Shown: piece by piece, positions 51,806 through 60,036 of the stretch
Layout: every line of letters starts with the position of its first letter
Numbering within the stretch: position 1 is the first letter of the stretch
Assembly: GCA_963756745.1 (NCBI GenBank)
Contig: CAVWOU010000010.1
Location: 434,001 to 498,000 of the forward strand
Direction of reading: 5' to 3'
Source: DASPWW01 sp963756745
Lineage (GTDB): Bacteria > Actinomycetota > Thermoleophilia > Solirubrobacterales > 70-9
Length of the DNA: 64,000 nt
Translations under genes and position numbers: made by a program
The notes under the pieces: generated by a model
What the model saw: only the letters and a program-made list of their open reading frames with translations
The model's database searches: none
What the model was told of the DNA's origin: nothing

Positions 51806-52014
51806 TGGAAAAGCCGCACCGATACATCCTCAACCGGTTCGCGAGCTACGCGGACGAGGGGGCGGCATACCTGCGCCGCCGCCGCCTCAGCCGCAAGCCG
51901 TTCGCGCGCGTGTACTGGTCCGGGGGCCGCGGCGCCGACTTCCCGCCCGAGACCGGGACCGGCCGCTCGCTGTTCCTCGCCGCCTCGCGGCTGATAGACG
52001 TTGCGGGTGAGTGA
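51805..52014 (+). CDS. Small basic protein coupled to tldD
   Basis: A 69-residue, Arg-rich protein (KPHRYILNRFASYADEGAAY, then LRRRRLSRKPFARVYW, ending SLFLAASRLIDVAGE). No known family. It begins on the last base of the Roadblock stop and ends in TGATG shared with tldD, so it is tightly coupled to both. TldD/PmbA proteases process small peptides in other bacteria, so a substrate or adaptor role is conceivable, but nothing in the sequence (no Cys/Ser/Thr-rich core, no leader pattern) shows it. Confidence 0.55.
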   Translation: MEKPHRYILNRFASYADEGAAYLRRRRLSRKPFARVYWSGGRGADFPPETGTGRSLFLAASRLIDVAGE

Positions 52015-53426
52015 TGCCGGGCGATCGTGACAACGCGGCGACCCTGATCGAGCCCGCGCTCGCGGAGCGGGTGATCTCCCGCGCCCTGGAGAACGGCGGC
52101 GACTTCGCCGAGGTGTTCTGCGAGGAGCGCTCTGGGTTCTCGCTCTCGATCGACGAGTCGCGGGTCGAGCGCGCCCAGCGCGGCGCCGAGCGCGGCGCCG
52201 GCGTCCGCGTCGTCAGCGGGGACACGACCTACTTCTCGCACGTCGACGGGCTCGCCGAGCCCGACCTGCTTCGCGCCGCCGAGGCGGCCGCCGCGGCGCT
52301 GTCGGGCGAGCGCTCCGAGCCGCAGGCGCTCGCCGGCGTCGAGGCTCCGAAGCTCCAGGAGGTCGAGGTCCCGCCCGAGGGTGTCCCCGCCGAACGCAAG
52401 GCCGAGCTGTTGCGCGAGCTCGACGAGCGCGCTCGCGCGGCCGGCGACGAGGTCGCCCAGGTGCAGGGCTCCTATGCCGAGGGCCGTCGCCGCGTCCAGG
52501 TCGCGAGCTCGGAGGGCGTGCACGCGACCGACGACCGCACCAGGGTTCGGCTCGGCTCGCAGGTCGTCGCGCGGCGCGGCGACGTCGTCGAGACCGGCTT
52601 CGAGACGCTCGGCGCCCACCGCGGGTTCGAGCTGCTCGAGAACGGCGCCGTCGAGCTCGGCGCCCAGGCGGCGGAGAAGGCGCTCACGCTGCTCGGCGCC
52701 GATCCCGCCCCCGCGGGCTCGATGCCGGTCGTGGTGGGGAAGGGATTCGGCGGGGTGCTCTTTCACGAGATGACCGGCCACGGGCTCGAGTCGGACGCGG
52801 TGCAGAAGGGCGCGAGCGTGTACGCGGGGAAGGTCGGGGAGCGCGTCGCCGCGGAGCACCTCGTCGCCTACGACGACGGGCGCCTCCCGGGAGCCTGGGG
52901 TACCGGCGCGATCGACGACGAGGGCGCCGCATCGCGAAAGACGGCGGTGATCGAGGGCGGCGAGGTCACCTCCTACCTCTACGACCTTCTGCGTGCGCGG
53001 AAGGACGGCGCCACGTCGACCGCGAACGGGCGCCGCGAGAGCTTCCGCCACCTCCCGATCCCGCGGATGACCAACACCTACATCGCGCCCGAGGACGCCG
53101 AGCCCGACGATCTGATCTCCGAGGTCGAACGGGGGTTCTACGCCGTGTCGTTCGCCGGCGGCCAGGTCGACCCGGCGACGGGCGACTTCGTTTTCGGCGT
53201 CTCCGAGGGCTACATGATCGAGGGCGGCAAGGTGACGCAGCCGTGCCGCGGCGCGACGCTGATCGGGAACTGCCTCGACGCGCTGGCGGGGATCGACGCG
53301 GTCGCGAACGACTTCGAGATGAAGACGGGGTTCTGCGGCAAGGACGGCCAGCGGGTCCCGGTCGGCACCGGCCAGGGCCACGTGCGGATCGGCGAGCTGA
53401 CGGTAGGCGGGACGGCCGTATCGTGA
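52014..53426 (+). CDS. tldD: TldD metalloprotease subunit
   Basis: The catalytic subunit of the TldD/TldE heterodimer, a zinc protease acting on unfolded peptides and some modified peptides. The metal motif is GGVLFHEMTGHGLESDAVQK (HExxxH, ~245-264). Other family blocks are FAEVFCEERSGFSLSIDESR (~32-51), VASSEGVHATDDRTRVRLGS and GQVDPATGDFVFGVSEGYMI, then EGGKVTQPCRGATLIGN. About 470 residues, full length. The ATG at 52014 shares a base with the stop of the small upstream gene. GTG of pmbA overlaps its end. Confidence 0.9.
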   Translation: MPGDRDNAATLIEPALAERVISRALENGGDFAEVFCEERSGFSLSIDESRVERAQRGAERGAGVRVVSGDTTYFSHVDGLAEPDLLRAAEAAAAALSGERSEPQALAGVEAPKLQEVEVPPEGVPAERKAELLRELDERARAAGDEVAQVQGSYAEGRRRVQVASSEGVHATDDRTRVRLGSQVVARRGDVVETGFETLGAHRGFELLENGAVELGAQAAEKALTLLGADPAPAGSMPVVVGKGFGGVLFHEMTGHGLESDAVQKGASVYAGKVGERVAAEHLVAYDDGRLPGAWGTGAIDDEGAASRKTAVIEGGEVTSYLYDLLRARKDGATSTANGRRESFRHLPIPRMTNTYIAPEDAEPDDLISEVERGFYAVSFAGGQVDPATGDFVFGVSEGYMIEGGKVTQPCRGATLIGNCLDALAGIDAVANDFEMKTGFCGKDGQRVPVGTGQGHVRIGELTVGGTAVS

Positions 53427-54787
53427 GTCCCGACCTCGAGGGCCTCGCCGCGGGAGCGCTCGACGCCGCGCTTGCCGCGGGCGCCTCCGGCGCCGAGGCA
53501 TACGCCCAGGATGGCGAGGGGATCGAGGTGCGCGTGTACGAGGGCGAGGTCGAGGCGTTGACGGAGGCCGCGGAGCGCGGGGTGGGGGTGCGGGCGTGGA
53601 TCGACGGGCGCGCCGGCTACGCGTACGGGACCGACCTCACGGACGGCGGCGTGCGCTCGATCGCCGCCGGCGCGGTGGAGGCGGCGGGGGTCGCCGACTC
53701 CGACGAGTTCGCCGGCCCGCCCGACGACGCCGGCGGCGCGGTTGACATCGAGGGCCTTCTGGACTCGTCGGTCACGGGGTGGGGGACCGAGGGCAAGGTC
53801 GAGCTCGCGCAGGAGGTGGAGCGCGCCGCCCGCGCCGACGAGCGCGTCGTCGCGATCGAGGACACGGTGTACGCGGACGAGGCGCAGCGGGTCGCGATCG
53901 CCTCATCCTCCGGCGCGCGCGGCGGATACGAATCGACGAGCTGCTACGCGTATGCACGGGCGATCGCCGCCGACGACGGCGACGACCGCCAGACGGGACT
54001 TGGGTTCGAGGTCGCGCGCGGGCCGGGGCGGCTCGACGCCGGCGCGATCGGCCGCGAGGCGGCCGATCGCGCCGTTTCGCTGCTCGGCGCCACGAAGCCG
54101 CAATCGCGCACCTGCCCCGTCGTCCTCGACGAGACCGTCGCCGCGAGCTTCATCGGGTTCATCGGCGGCGTCCTGTGCGCCGACGCCGTGCAGCGCGGTC
54201 GCTCGCCGTTCGCGGGCCGACTCGGCGACGAAATCGCCGCGGCGGCCCTCACCCTCACCGACGACGGCCTCGACCCCCAGGGCCCCGCCTCCGCCCCGTT
54301 CGACGGCGAGGGCACGCCGCGCAGCCGCACCCCGCTGGTCGACGCCGGCACGCTCCGCACCTACCTCCACGACTCCTATACGGCGCGCCGCGAGGGCGGT
54401 GGCCAGGGCTCGACCGGCAACGCCGCGCGTTCCGGCTACCGCTCGCCGCCGACGGTCTCGACCTCGAACCTGCTGATCGCCGAGGGCGAGCGCGATCTCG
54501 ACGGCCTGCTCGCCGAGGCCGGCGACGGCGTCTACGTCACCGACGTCGCCGGGCTGCACTCCGGCGTCAACCCGGTCTCGGGCACCTTCTCGGTCGGCGC
54601 CTCGGGCCGGCGCATCGAGGGCGGCGAGCTCGCCGCGGCCCACACCGAGTTCACGATCGCCTCCGACCTCCCGAAGATGCTGTCCGCCGTCCGCGCCGCC
54701 GGCCGCCCGGCCCGCTGGGTCCCGTTCGGTGGCTCGGTCAAGGCGCCGCCGCTGCTGATCGGCGAGATGGCGGTCGGGGGGAGCTAG
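53423..54787 (+). CDS. pmbA: TldE/PmbA subunit
   Basis: The partner of TldD, with the same fold but, as usual, no HExxxH motif. SGAEAYAQDGEGIEVRVYEG (~23-42), VRAWIDGRAGYAYGTDL, VVLDETVAASFIGFIGGVLC (~235), GKR-type loop GDEIAAAALTLTDDGLDPQG and the C-terminal NLLIAEGERDLDGLLAEAGD, VNPVSGTFSVGASGRRIEGG. About 454 residues. Overlaps tldD as GTGA, so the two subunits are made together. Confidence 0.88.
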   Translation: MSPDLEGLAAGALDAALAAGASGAEAYAQDGEGIEVRVYEGEVEALTEAAERGVGVRAWIDGRAGYAYGTDLTDGGVRSIAAGAVEAAGVADSDEFAGPPDDAGGAVDIEGLLDSSVTGWGTEGKVELAQEVERAARADERVVAIEDTVYADEAQRVAIASSSGARGGYESTSCYAYARAIAADDGDDRQTGLGFEVARGPGRLDAGAIGREAADRAVSLLGATKPQSRTCPVVLDETVAASFIGFIGGVLCADAVQRGRSPFAGRLGDEIAAAALTLTDDGLDPQGPASAPFDGEGTPRSRTPLVDAGTLRTYLHDSYTARREGGGQGSTGNAARSGYRSPPTVSTSNLLIAEGERDLDGLLAEAGDGVYVTDVAGLHSGVNPVSGTFSVGASGRRIEGGELAAAHTEFTIASDLPKMLSAVRAAGRPARWVPFGGSVKAPPLLIGEMAVGGS

Positions 54788-54804
54788 ACCGCCGCGCCCG
54801 CACT

Positions 54805-55782
54805 GTGACTCCGGCAAGATCGCGACGGGGCGGCCGGGCCGTGGTGGTCGAGCGGTCGGGGGGGCCGGAGGTTCTGGCGCTGACCCGGGCACCCAGCCGT
54901 CCCGTGGGCGGTTCCGAAGTTCGGGTCGCCGTCGAGGCCGCCGGTGTCAATCCGGTCGACGCGCAGAATCGAGCCGACCCGACGTGGGCCGGCCTGGTCA
55001 CCCCGTACGTGGTCGGGTACGAGTTCGCCGGACGGGTCGAGGAGGTCGGCGAGCTCGTTGACGATCTTGGCGTCGGCGAGGCGGTGTGGGGGTTGCTGCC
55101 GGTGCGCGGCACTCGTTGGGGCGCGTACGCGGATGAGGTCGTCGCCGACGCGCGCTTTGTCGCGGCGCGGCCGCCGTCGCTCGGGGTGACCGAGGCGGCG
55201 GCGCTGCCGCTCGCGGGGGTCACCGCCCTGCAGCTGCTCGACCGGCTCGATCCTGCGCCCGACGAATGGATCCTGGTGCACGGCGCCGCGGGCGGCGTCG
55301 GCCACCTGTTCGTCCAGCTCGCCCACGCGCGCGGGGCGCGCGTAGCGGCACCCGCGAGCGCCGCGCGACACGAGCTACTGCACCAGCTCGGAGTGCGCGT
55401 GGTGGTCGACCGGAACGAGCAGGGGGCGATCGAGGCGGCCCGCGAGGAGGCCGGGGCGGACTTCGCGATGGTCGCCGACCTCGCCGGACACGGCACGCTC
55501 GCCGCGAGCCTGAAAGTCATCGCCGAGGGTGGTCGCGCGGGATGGATCGTGGAGCTGGCGGGCGACCTGGAGGAGGCGGGGGATCGCAACGTGACCCTCC
55601 ACGGCGTGCTCGTGCGGCCAGGTCGCGACGCGCTGAGCACATTGGGAGAACTCGCGGAGGCCGGGACGGTGCGCCCGGTGCTCGATGAGGTGCTCGAGCT
55701 CGAGCAGGCGCAACGCGCTCATCGGCGCGTCGAGACGGGAAGCGGCCAGGGCAAGGTCGTCCTCACGCTCGGCGACGGCTGA
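54805..55782 (+). CDS. MDR-superfamily quinone oxidoreductase/alcohol dehydrogenase-like
   Basis: A ~325-residue medium-chain reductase without structural zinc. The N-terminal GroES-like part has RVAVEAAGVNPVDAQNRADP and YVVGYEFAGRVEEVGELVDD; the cofactor loop is WILVHGAAGGVGHLFVQLAH (~152-171). The catalytic-zinc cysteine is absent, so it is the NADPH:quinone reductase (QOR) type. GTG 54805 is the furthest good start; GTG 54841 (VVVERSGG) is an alternative. It follows pmbA by 17 nt but its role seems unrelated. Confidence 0.78.
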   Translation: MTPARSRRGGRAVVVERSGGPEVLALTRAPSRPVGGSEVRVAVEAAGVNPVDAQNRADPTWAGLVTPYVVGYEFAGRVEEVGELVDDLGVGEAVWGLLPVRGTRWGAYADEVVADARFVAARPPSLGVTEAAALPLAGVTALQLLDRLDPAPDEWILVHGAAGGVGHLFVQLAHARGARVAAPASAARHELLHQLGVRVVVDRNEQGAIEAAREEAGADFAMVADLAGHGTLAASLKVIAEGGRAGWIVELAGDLEEAGDRNVTLHGVLVRPGRDALSTLGELAEAGTVRPVLDEVLELEQAQRAHRRVETGSGQGKVVLTLGDG

Positions 55783-55804
55783 GCGGGACCCCAAATCCAG
55801 CCGA

Positions 55805-55810
55805 TAGGGT
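55805..55810 (+). promoter_or_regulatory. -10-like TAGGGT before the mini-ORF and ABM-like gene
   Basis: TAGGGT is followed after 11 nt by the ATG of a five-codon frame (55822) that runs into the start of the ABM-like gene. No Shine-Dalgarno is seen. Confidence 0.35.
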
Positions 55811-55821
55811 TCCAACGGTCG

Positions 55822-55839
55822 ATGGAGCCTGCGCGATGA
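55822..55839 (+). CDS. Possible 5-codon leader ORF (MEPAR)
   Basis: ATG-GAG-CCT-GCG-CGA-TGA, whose stop overlaps the next gene's ATG as ATGA. It could couple translation of the ABM-like gene to a short leader on an otherwise SD-less transcript. A chance ORF of this size is also quite possible. Confidence 0.25.
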   Translation: MEPAR

Positions 55840-56168
55840 TTTGCCGGCTATGGCGGGGCTGGACGACACCGGAGAACGCCCCGGCATACGAGGAGATTGT
55901 GCGCCGGGAGGTGATTCCGGAGATCGAGGCTCGAGGAATTCCTGGCCTTCTGTCCATCGATCTCATGCGGCGGCCTGTTGGCGATGGTTTCGAGTTCGCG
56001 ACGCTCATGTGGTTCGATGACCTCGGCGCGGTTAAGGGCTTCGTAGGCGACGACTACGAGGTCGCGCACGTTCCCGAGCGCGCGCGGACGGTTCTCTCGC
56101 GCTTCGACGAGCGCTCGGCACACTTCGAGGTCGTCGAGCGGCGCGATCAGCCCCGTTCCCGACGCTAG
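55836..56168 (+). CDS. ABM/EthD-like ferredoxin-fold protein
   Basis: A 110-residue protein. MICRLWRGWTTPENAPAYEE (1-20), EARGIPGLLSIDLMRRPVGD and EFATLMWFDDLGAVKGFVGD then HVPERARTVLSRFDERSAHF match the antibiotic-biosynthesis-monooxygenase-like group found in many soil bacteria. Such small dimeric barrels may be monooxygenases or simply ligand binders. An alternative reading as a leaderless gene from 55822 is excluded by frame. Confidence 0.68.
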   Translation: MICRLWRGWTTPENAPAYEEIVRREVIPEIEARGIPGLLSIDLMRRPVGDGFEFATLMWFDDLGAVKGFVGDDYEVAHVPERARTVLSRFDERSAHFEVVERRDQPRSRR

Positions 56169-56208
56169 CGACCGCTCCCCTCGATAGGCGAAGCGTAGGC
56201 GGGCGGAC

Positions 56209-57006
56209 TCAGCCCCCGGCGTCGCTCGAGTCCAGGCGCAGGACCTCCGGGCCGGTGCGGGCCGGGTTGCCGTCGCCGGGCTCGGCGGTGACGCTGAGGA
56301 TCGGGTACTTCGCGGGGTCGACCGCCGCGGTGAACTCGACCCGGGAGCGACCGCGCTCGTTGGGGTGGAAGGTCCCGGCGGAGATCCGGTTCGGGGTCTC
56401 CGGCGAGTCGCCGGGGCCGACGAACCACAGCTCGTAGTACTCGCCGGTCGGGAGGATCGGCAGCTCGTCGGAGCGGAAGCTGATCAGGCGGCCGATGCCG
56501 GTCATCTGCACCCGCACCTCGCCGGTCTCCGCACCCGCTCCGGGGGCGACCATCGTGCCCGCGACCTCGAGCGTCCCCGGCCGCCCGGCCGGGCCGTCCT
56601 CGCCGGCGATCCGCGTCCCGGCGACGACGGCGATCGCGATCACCGCCGCGGCCGCGCCGGCCGCCGCGAGGCGCCGCGGCGCCAGCCACGCGCGCCAGCC
56701 TCGCCTCTCTCGCGGGCTCGGCTCGCGGGGCGGCTCCCCCTGTTCCGAGCCGACCCCGTCCTCCCGCGCGGCGGCGTCCCGCCGCACGGCCTCGACGATC
56801 CCCGCCTCGAGGTCGTCGGGGATCTCGACGTCCGACACCTCGAGCGCCATCGGGAGCGCCTCGACGGTGCCGGCGAGCTCGCGCGCCTCATCGCGGCACC
56901 GTCCGCAGGACGCGAGATGGGCCTCGAAGCGCGCGCGCTCCTGGGGCGTCAGGCTGCCGAGCAGGTACGCGCCGAGATCGGCATGGATGTCGGTCTCAGG
57001 CGGCAA
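56209..57006 (-). CDS. RskA-type anti-sigma factor
   Basis: A ~265-residue membrane anti-sigma. The N-terminal zinc-finger-like segment has FEAHLASCGRCRDEARELAG (H-x3-C-x2-C, ~35-54), followed by the sigma-binding helices. A membrane helix (LAAAGAAAAVIAIAVVAGTR, ~110-129) leads to an extracytoplasmic RskA domain with EYYELWFVGPGDSPETPNRI and GTFHPNERGRSRVEFTAAVD. The start is probably the TTG at 57006, which overlaps the sigma gene by 11 nt (TTG 57021 is also open). It holds the sigma factor inactive until regulated proteolysis. Confidence 0.82.
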   Translation of the reverse strand: MPPETDIHADLGAYLLGSLTPQERARFEAHLASCGRCRDEARELAGTVEALPMALEVSDVEIPDDLEAGIVEAVRRDAAAREDGVGSEQGEPPREPSPRERRGWRAWLAPRRLAAAGAAAAVIAIAVVAGTRIAGEDGPAGRPGTLEVAGTMVAPGAGAETGEVRVQMTGIGRLISFRSDELPILPTGEYYELWFVGPGDSPETPNRISAGTFHPNERGRSRVEFTAAVDPAKYPILSVTAEPGDGNPARTGPEVLRLDSSDAGG

Positions 57007-57589
57007 TCTCTCGCTCCTCAACTTGTCTGCGCAATGCCCGCAGGGCGTGGTAGGTCCGGGTCTTGACGGTACCGAGCGGAATTCCGAGCCGCTCGGCCAC
57101 CTCGCGCTGGGTCAGGTCCTCGCGGAACTGCAGCTCGAGCGCCTCGCGGTGGTTCGCCGACAGCGAGTCGAGCGCGTCGCGCATCGCCATCCCGAGCACG
57201 AGCCGGTCGAAGTCGTCCGCGCCGGTCCCCGCCGGCTCGACGCTGTCGTCGCGGTCGGCGGTGGGCAGGGGGCGCGACGCCGGGCGCCGCCGCAGGTCGA
57301 TCGCGGCGCGGCGCGCGAGCGTGTAGATGAATGTTCGGAGCGAGCCGCGCTCGGGATCGAACCGCTCCATGCTGCGCCACAGACGGACGAACGTGTCCTG
57401 CACCATCTCCTCGGCCATTCCCCTGTCCCCGAGCAGCCTGAGCCCGAGCGCGAACAGCGGCTTCGCGTACCGTGCGCAGATCGCCCGCAGGGCCTCGTCC
57501 TGGTCTCCGCCGGCCACGCGCGCGACCAGCGCCGCCTCCTCGCGATCGGCGGGCTTCGAGCCGAGTGCCTGAAGTTCCCCCGTTGTCAA
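56996..57589 (-). CDS. ECF sigma factor (SigK-like)
   Basis: A 197-residue RNA polymerase sigma factor. Region 2: ALGLRLLGDRGMAEEMVQDT, FVRLWRSMERFDPERGSLRT, FIYTLARRAAIDLRRRP. Region 4: LSANHREALELQFREDLTQR then EVAERLGIPLGTVKTRTYHA. It overlaps the RskA-type anti-sigma gene and follows the DUF4394 gene, a set I associate with SigK-like oxidative or envelope stress units. TTG start is assumed; a GGAAC sequence about 20-25 nt upstream resembles an ECF -35, so it may be autoregulated. Confidence 0.85.
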   Translation of the reverse strand: MTTGELQALGSKPADREEAALVARVAGGDQDEALRAICARYAKPLFALGLRLLGDRGMAEEMVQDTFVRLWRSMERFDPERGSLRTFIYTLARRAAIDLRRRPASRPLPTADRDDSVEPAGTGADDFDRLVLGMAMRDALDSLSANHREALELQFREDLTQREVAERLGIPLGTVKTRTYHALRALRRQVEEREIAA

Positions 57590-57671
57590 GCTCGTTCGCG
57601 TCCGTTCCGGTTCGCCGTTTGCTCCCTCGACCGGGTCCTTCGCAGCCGGCGAGCGATCGGTTCACTCGATT

Positions 57672-57702
57672 GCGGCGGGCCGGCTGAACGCCGGCCCGCC
57701 GC
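57672..57702 (-). terminator. 13-bp-stem hairpin after the DUF4394 gene
   Basis: Perfect arms GCGGCGGGCCGGC / GCCGGCCCGCCGC with a 5-nt loop, 25 nt past the DUF4394 stop on the minus strand and upstream of the sigma gene. No U-run. It may separate the two transcription units or reduce read-through. Confidence 0.55.
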
Positions 57703-57726
57703 GATTCGAGATCCATCTGCCTGGGG

Positions 57727-58671
57727 CTAGTCCTGGACCGCCGCGAGACCGGTGATGGTCGTAGCGGTCCTCTTGAACGTCCCCTTGCGCGCCAGGTACC
57801 TACCCGCGCTCCCGACCGAGCCGAGCTTGCTCGCCTGGCCGCTCACGAGGTCGACGCGGTACAGGGTCGTCTTGCCGAACCGGACGTTGGTCAGCCAGCC
57901 CGTCGGGCTCGCGAACGATCCCGTCACGTCGAACCCGACCGTGCTGCCGACGTCCACCCCGAGCGATCCGACCGGGATCTGCGTGCCGGTGTTGGGGCTG
58001 ATCGGCGCCCCGCCGGGGCTACCCTGGGTGTTCAGGGTGTCGTCGCGCGAGTCGACCGTGAACAGCGTCGTCGTGCCGGCGGCCGGCTGGACGTCGCTGA
58101 ACGACGAGTTCGAGTACCCCGCGCCGACGATCGACGGGTCGCCCGGGTTGAGCGCCGCGTCCGGCGATCCCATGCCGTGCGCGCCGGTTATCGGGCTGAC
58201 CCGATAGTTCGTTCCACCGTCGCCGACGATCCGGATCGCGTCCGGGACCGGGTTGAAGTCGACGCCGTGGGAGTCGTCCATCAGCCCGGGTGTGAACCCG
58301 GTGCCGACCTTCAGCGCCCGCGGGCTGTCGCCAGCGAGCAGGATCCTGTAGACGACGCTGTCCGAGCCGATCCCGAGCAGCTCGCCCGTCTTCGGCCGGA
58401 AGTCGATCCCCTCCAGCGTCACCCCGCTCGGCAGCCCGGTGATCGGGCGCTTGCTCGTCAGGGTCGCCGAGCCCCGCTCGCGGAACGTGACCAGGTTGCC
58501 CCGGTCGTCGGTCGCGTAGAAGAGCCGGCCGCCCGGCCGCGGGAAGAACGTCGACTTCTTCGCCGCCCGGTCGTCCTTGCCTGCGTGGGCGATCCCCGGC
58601 GCCATCGCCGGCACCGCCACGGACAGGGCGAGGACGGCCAACAGGCCGAGGCGTGTCTTCTTGAAGCGCAT
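57727..58671 (-). CDS. Secreted DUF4394-domain protein
   Basis: A 314-residue exported protein with a clear signal peptide (RLGLLAVLALSVAVPAMAPG then IAHA-G). The rest is a DUF4394 beta-propeller-like domain: FYATDDRGNLVTFRERGSAT, ITGLPSGVTLEGIDFRPKTG, ELLGIGSDSVVYRILLAGD, DSHGVDFNPVPDAIRIVGDG and TVDSRDDTLNTQGSP. The family is uncharacterised but is often next to SigK/RskA-type genes, as here, which suggests it belongs to that regulon. AGGAGG lies 6 nt before the ATG. Confidence 0.82.
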   Translation of the reverse strand: MRFKKTRLGLLAVLALSVAVPAMAPGIAHAGKDDRAAKKSTFFPRPGGRLFYATDDRGNLVTFRERGSATLTSKRPITGLPSGVTLEGIDFRPKTGELLGIGSDSVVYRILLAGDSPRALKVGTGFTPGLMDDSHGVDFNPVPDAIRIVGDGGTNYRVSPITGAHGMGSPDAALNPGDPSIVGAGYSNSSFSDVQPAAGTTTLFTVDSRDDTLNTQGSPGGAPISPNTGTQIPVGSLGVDVGSTVGFDVTGSFASPTGWLTNVRFGKTTLYRVDLVSGQASKLGSVGSAGRYLARKGTFKRTATTITGLAAVQD

Positions 58672-58815
58672 CGTGTGCCTCCTGTGATTCGTTACCGCGC
58701 GAATGCGCGCTTGCCCAGGCGTATTCGCGGCGGCGGCGCCGGACGGTTCAAATCGCGCCCGACTTCGCTCGCGTCGGGCGTCGGGCGGATTTCGGTGCGC
58801 CGACCTCCACTCGCA

Positions 58816-58821
58816 TACGCT
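58816..58821 (+). promoter_or_regulatory. -10-like TACGCT, 7 nt before the epimerase gene
   Basis: TACGCT-GCGAGGC-GTG; the same hexamer and spacing as before the AraC-type gene at 31123. Confidence 0.45.
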
Positions 58822-58828
58822 GCGAGGC

Positions 58829-59774
58829 GTGCATGCGGCAGCCGACCTCGAGGTCGTCCTCGGCGCGCGCGGGGGGACCGGCTCGGCGGTCGTGCGAGAG
58901 CTCGCGCGCGCGGGGCGCCGCGTGCGCGCGGTGACGCGAAGCGGGACCGAGGCCCCCGACGGCGTCGAGCCGGCCGCGGCCGACCTCGGCACGCCCGAGG
59001 GCGCGCGGGCGGCGTGCGAGGGAGCCGCGGTCGTCTACCACTGCGCCCAGCCTCCCTACACGCAGTGGCCGGAGCTCTTCCCGACGCTGACGCGGAACGT
59101 GATCGCGGCGTGCGCCGCCGCGCAGGCGAAGCTCGTGTTCGCCGACAACATGTACGTGTACGGGCCGCCCGACGGGCCGATGACGGAGGAAACCCCATGG
59201 CGCGCCCAAGGGCCGAAGGGCCGAGTGCGGATCGAGATGGCCAACGACGTGCTCGAGGCTCATCGCGCCGGACGGGTGCGGGTCACGATCGGCCGCTCAT
59301 CCGACTATTACGGTCCCCGGGGGACGACGAGCACCACGGGCGAGACCCTGTTCAAGCCCGCCGTGCGCGGAAAGACGACCCGCTGGCTCGGCTCGCTCGA
59401 CCAGCCGCACACGCTCAACTACCTCGAGGACATGGCCCGCGCGCTCGCCACCCTCGGCGAGAGGGCCGAGGCCGACGGCGACGTCTGGCATCTCCCCGCC
59501 GCCGAGCCGCTCACCGGGCGCCGGTTTCTCGAGCTCGTGTTCGAGGCGGCCGGCCAGCGGCCGAGGATCGGTGTGGCGCGCAGGTCGATGGTCCGGCTGC
59601 TGGGGGTGTTCAACCCGCTGCTGCGCGAGGTCAACGAGACGCTGTATCAGTTCGAGCGCCCGTTCGTCTCGGACGCGTCGAAGTTCCAGGCCGCCTTCGG
59701 CCCGTTCGAGAGCACTCCCCACCCCGACGGCGATCGCGCGGACCGTGGAGTGGTTTCGAACATATGTTCGCTAG
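58829..59774 (+). CDS. NAD-dependent epimerase/dehydratase-like protein, one frameshift
   Basis: A ~314-residue extended-SDR-like protein. The Rossmann loop reads VVLGARGGTGSAVVRELARA (~9-28); further blocks are VVYHCAQPPYTQWPELFPTL, FADNMYVYGPPDGPMTEETP, VRVTIGRSSDYYGPRG and LNYLEDMARALATLGE. The classical YxxxK is not apparent, as in many atypical members. One extra G near 59723 separates FGPFESTPHP from TAIARTVEWFRTYVR and the stop. That TAG is also the beginning of the next gene's -10-like TAGAGT. Confidence 0.73.
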
Positions 59775-59777
59775 AGT
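59772..59777 (+). promoter_or_regulatory. -10-like TAGAGT overlapping the epimerase stop codon
   Basis: The stop TAG is the first half of TAGAGT, followed by TGGGGC and the GTG of the zinc-ribbon gene. Confidence 0.42.
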
Positions 59778-59783
59778 TGGGGC

Positions 59784-60036
59784 GTGCCCCGTTGCGACTT
59801 CTGCGGCAGCCGAGCCGTCAAGTGGGTCTATCCGGCCCAGCGCGACTGGCACGCGTGCGCGAAAGTGCCACGCGGCGATCGAGGCGGACGACCGCGAGAC
59901 GCTGGTCGACCGCGCGTCGCTGATCCCCGTTCCCCGCACCGTGCCCGAGCGGTACGCGCGCCAGTACCTCGACCGCGCGCGACGGCTCCACGAGGAGTTC
60001 TGGGAGACGCGCGCGGGCTCACCCCACCCGATCTAG
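59784..60036 (+). CDS. Small zinc-ribbon protein, one frameshift
   Basis: About 84 residues. VPRCDFCGSRAVKWVYPAQR then DWHACAKCHAAIEADDRETL: two CxxC pairs at ~4-7 and ~25-28 make a zinc ribbon, followed by a helical tail LIPVPRTVPERYARQYLDRA. One extra A near 59868 breaks the second CxxC. Such short proteins are common in actinobacteria without a known role. Its TAG overlaps the convergent hemerythrin stop in a CTAG tetramer. Confidence 0.65.
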
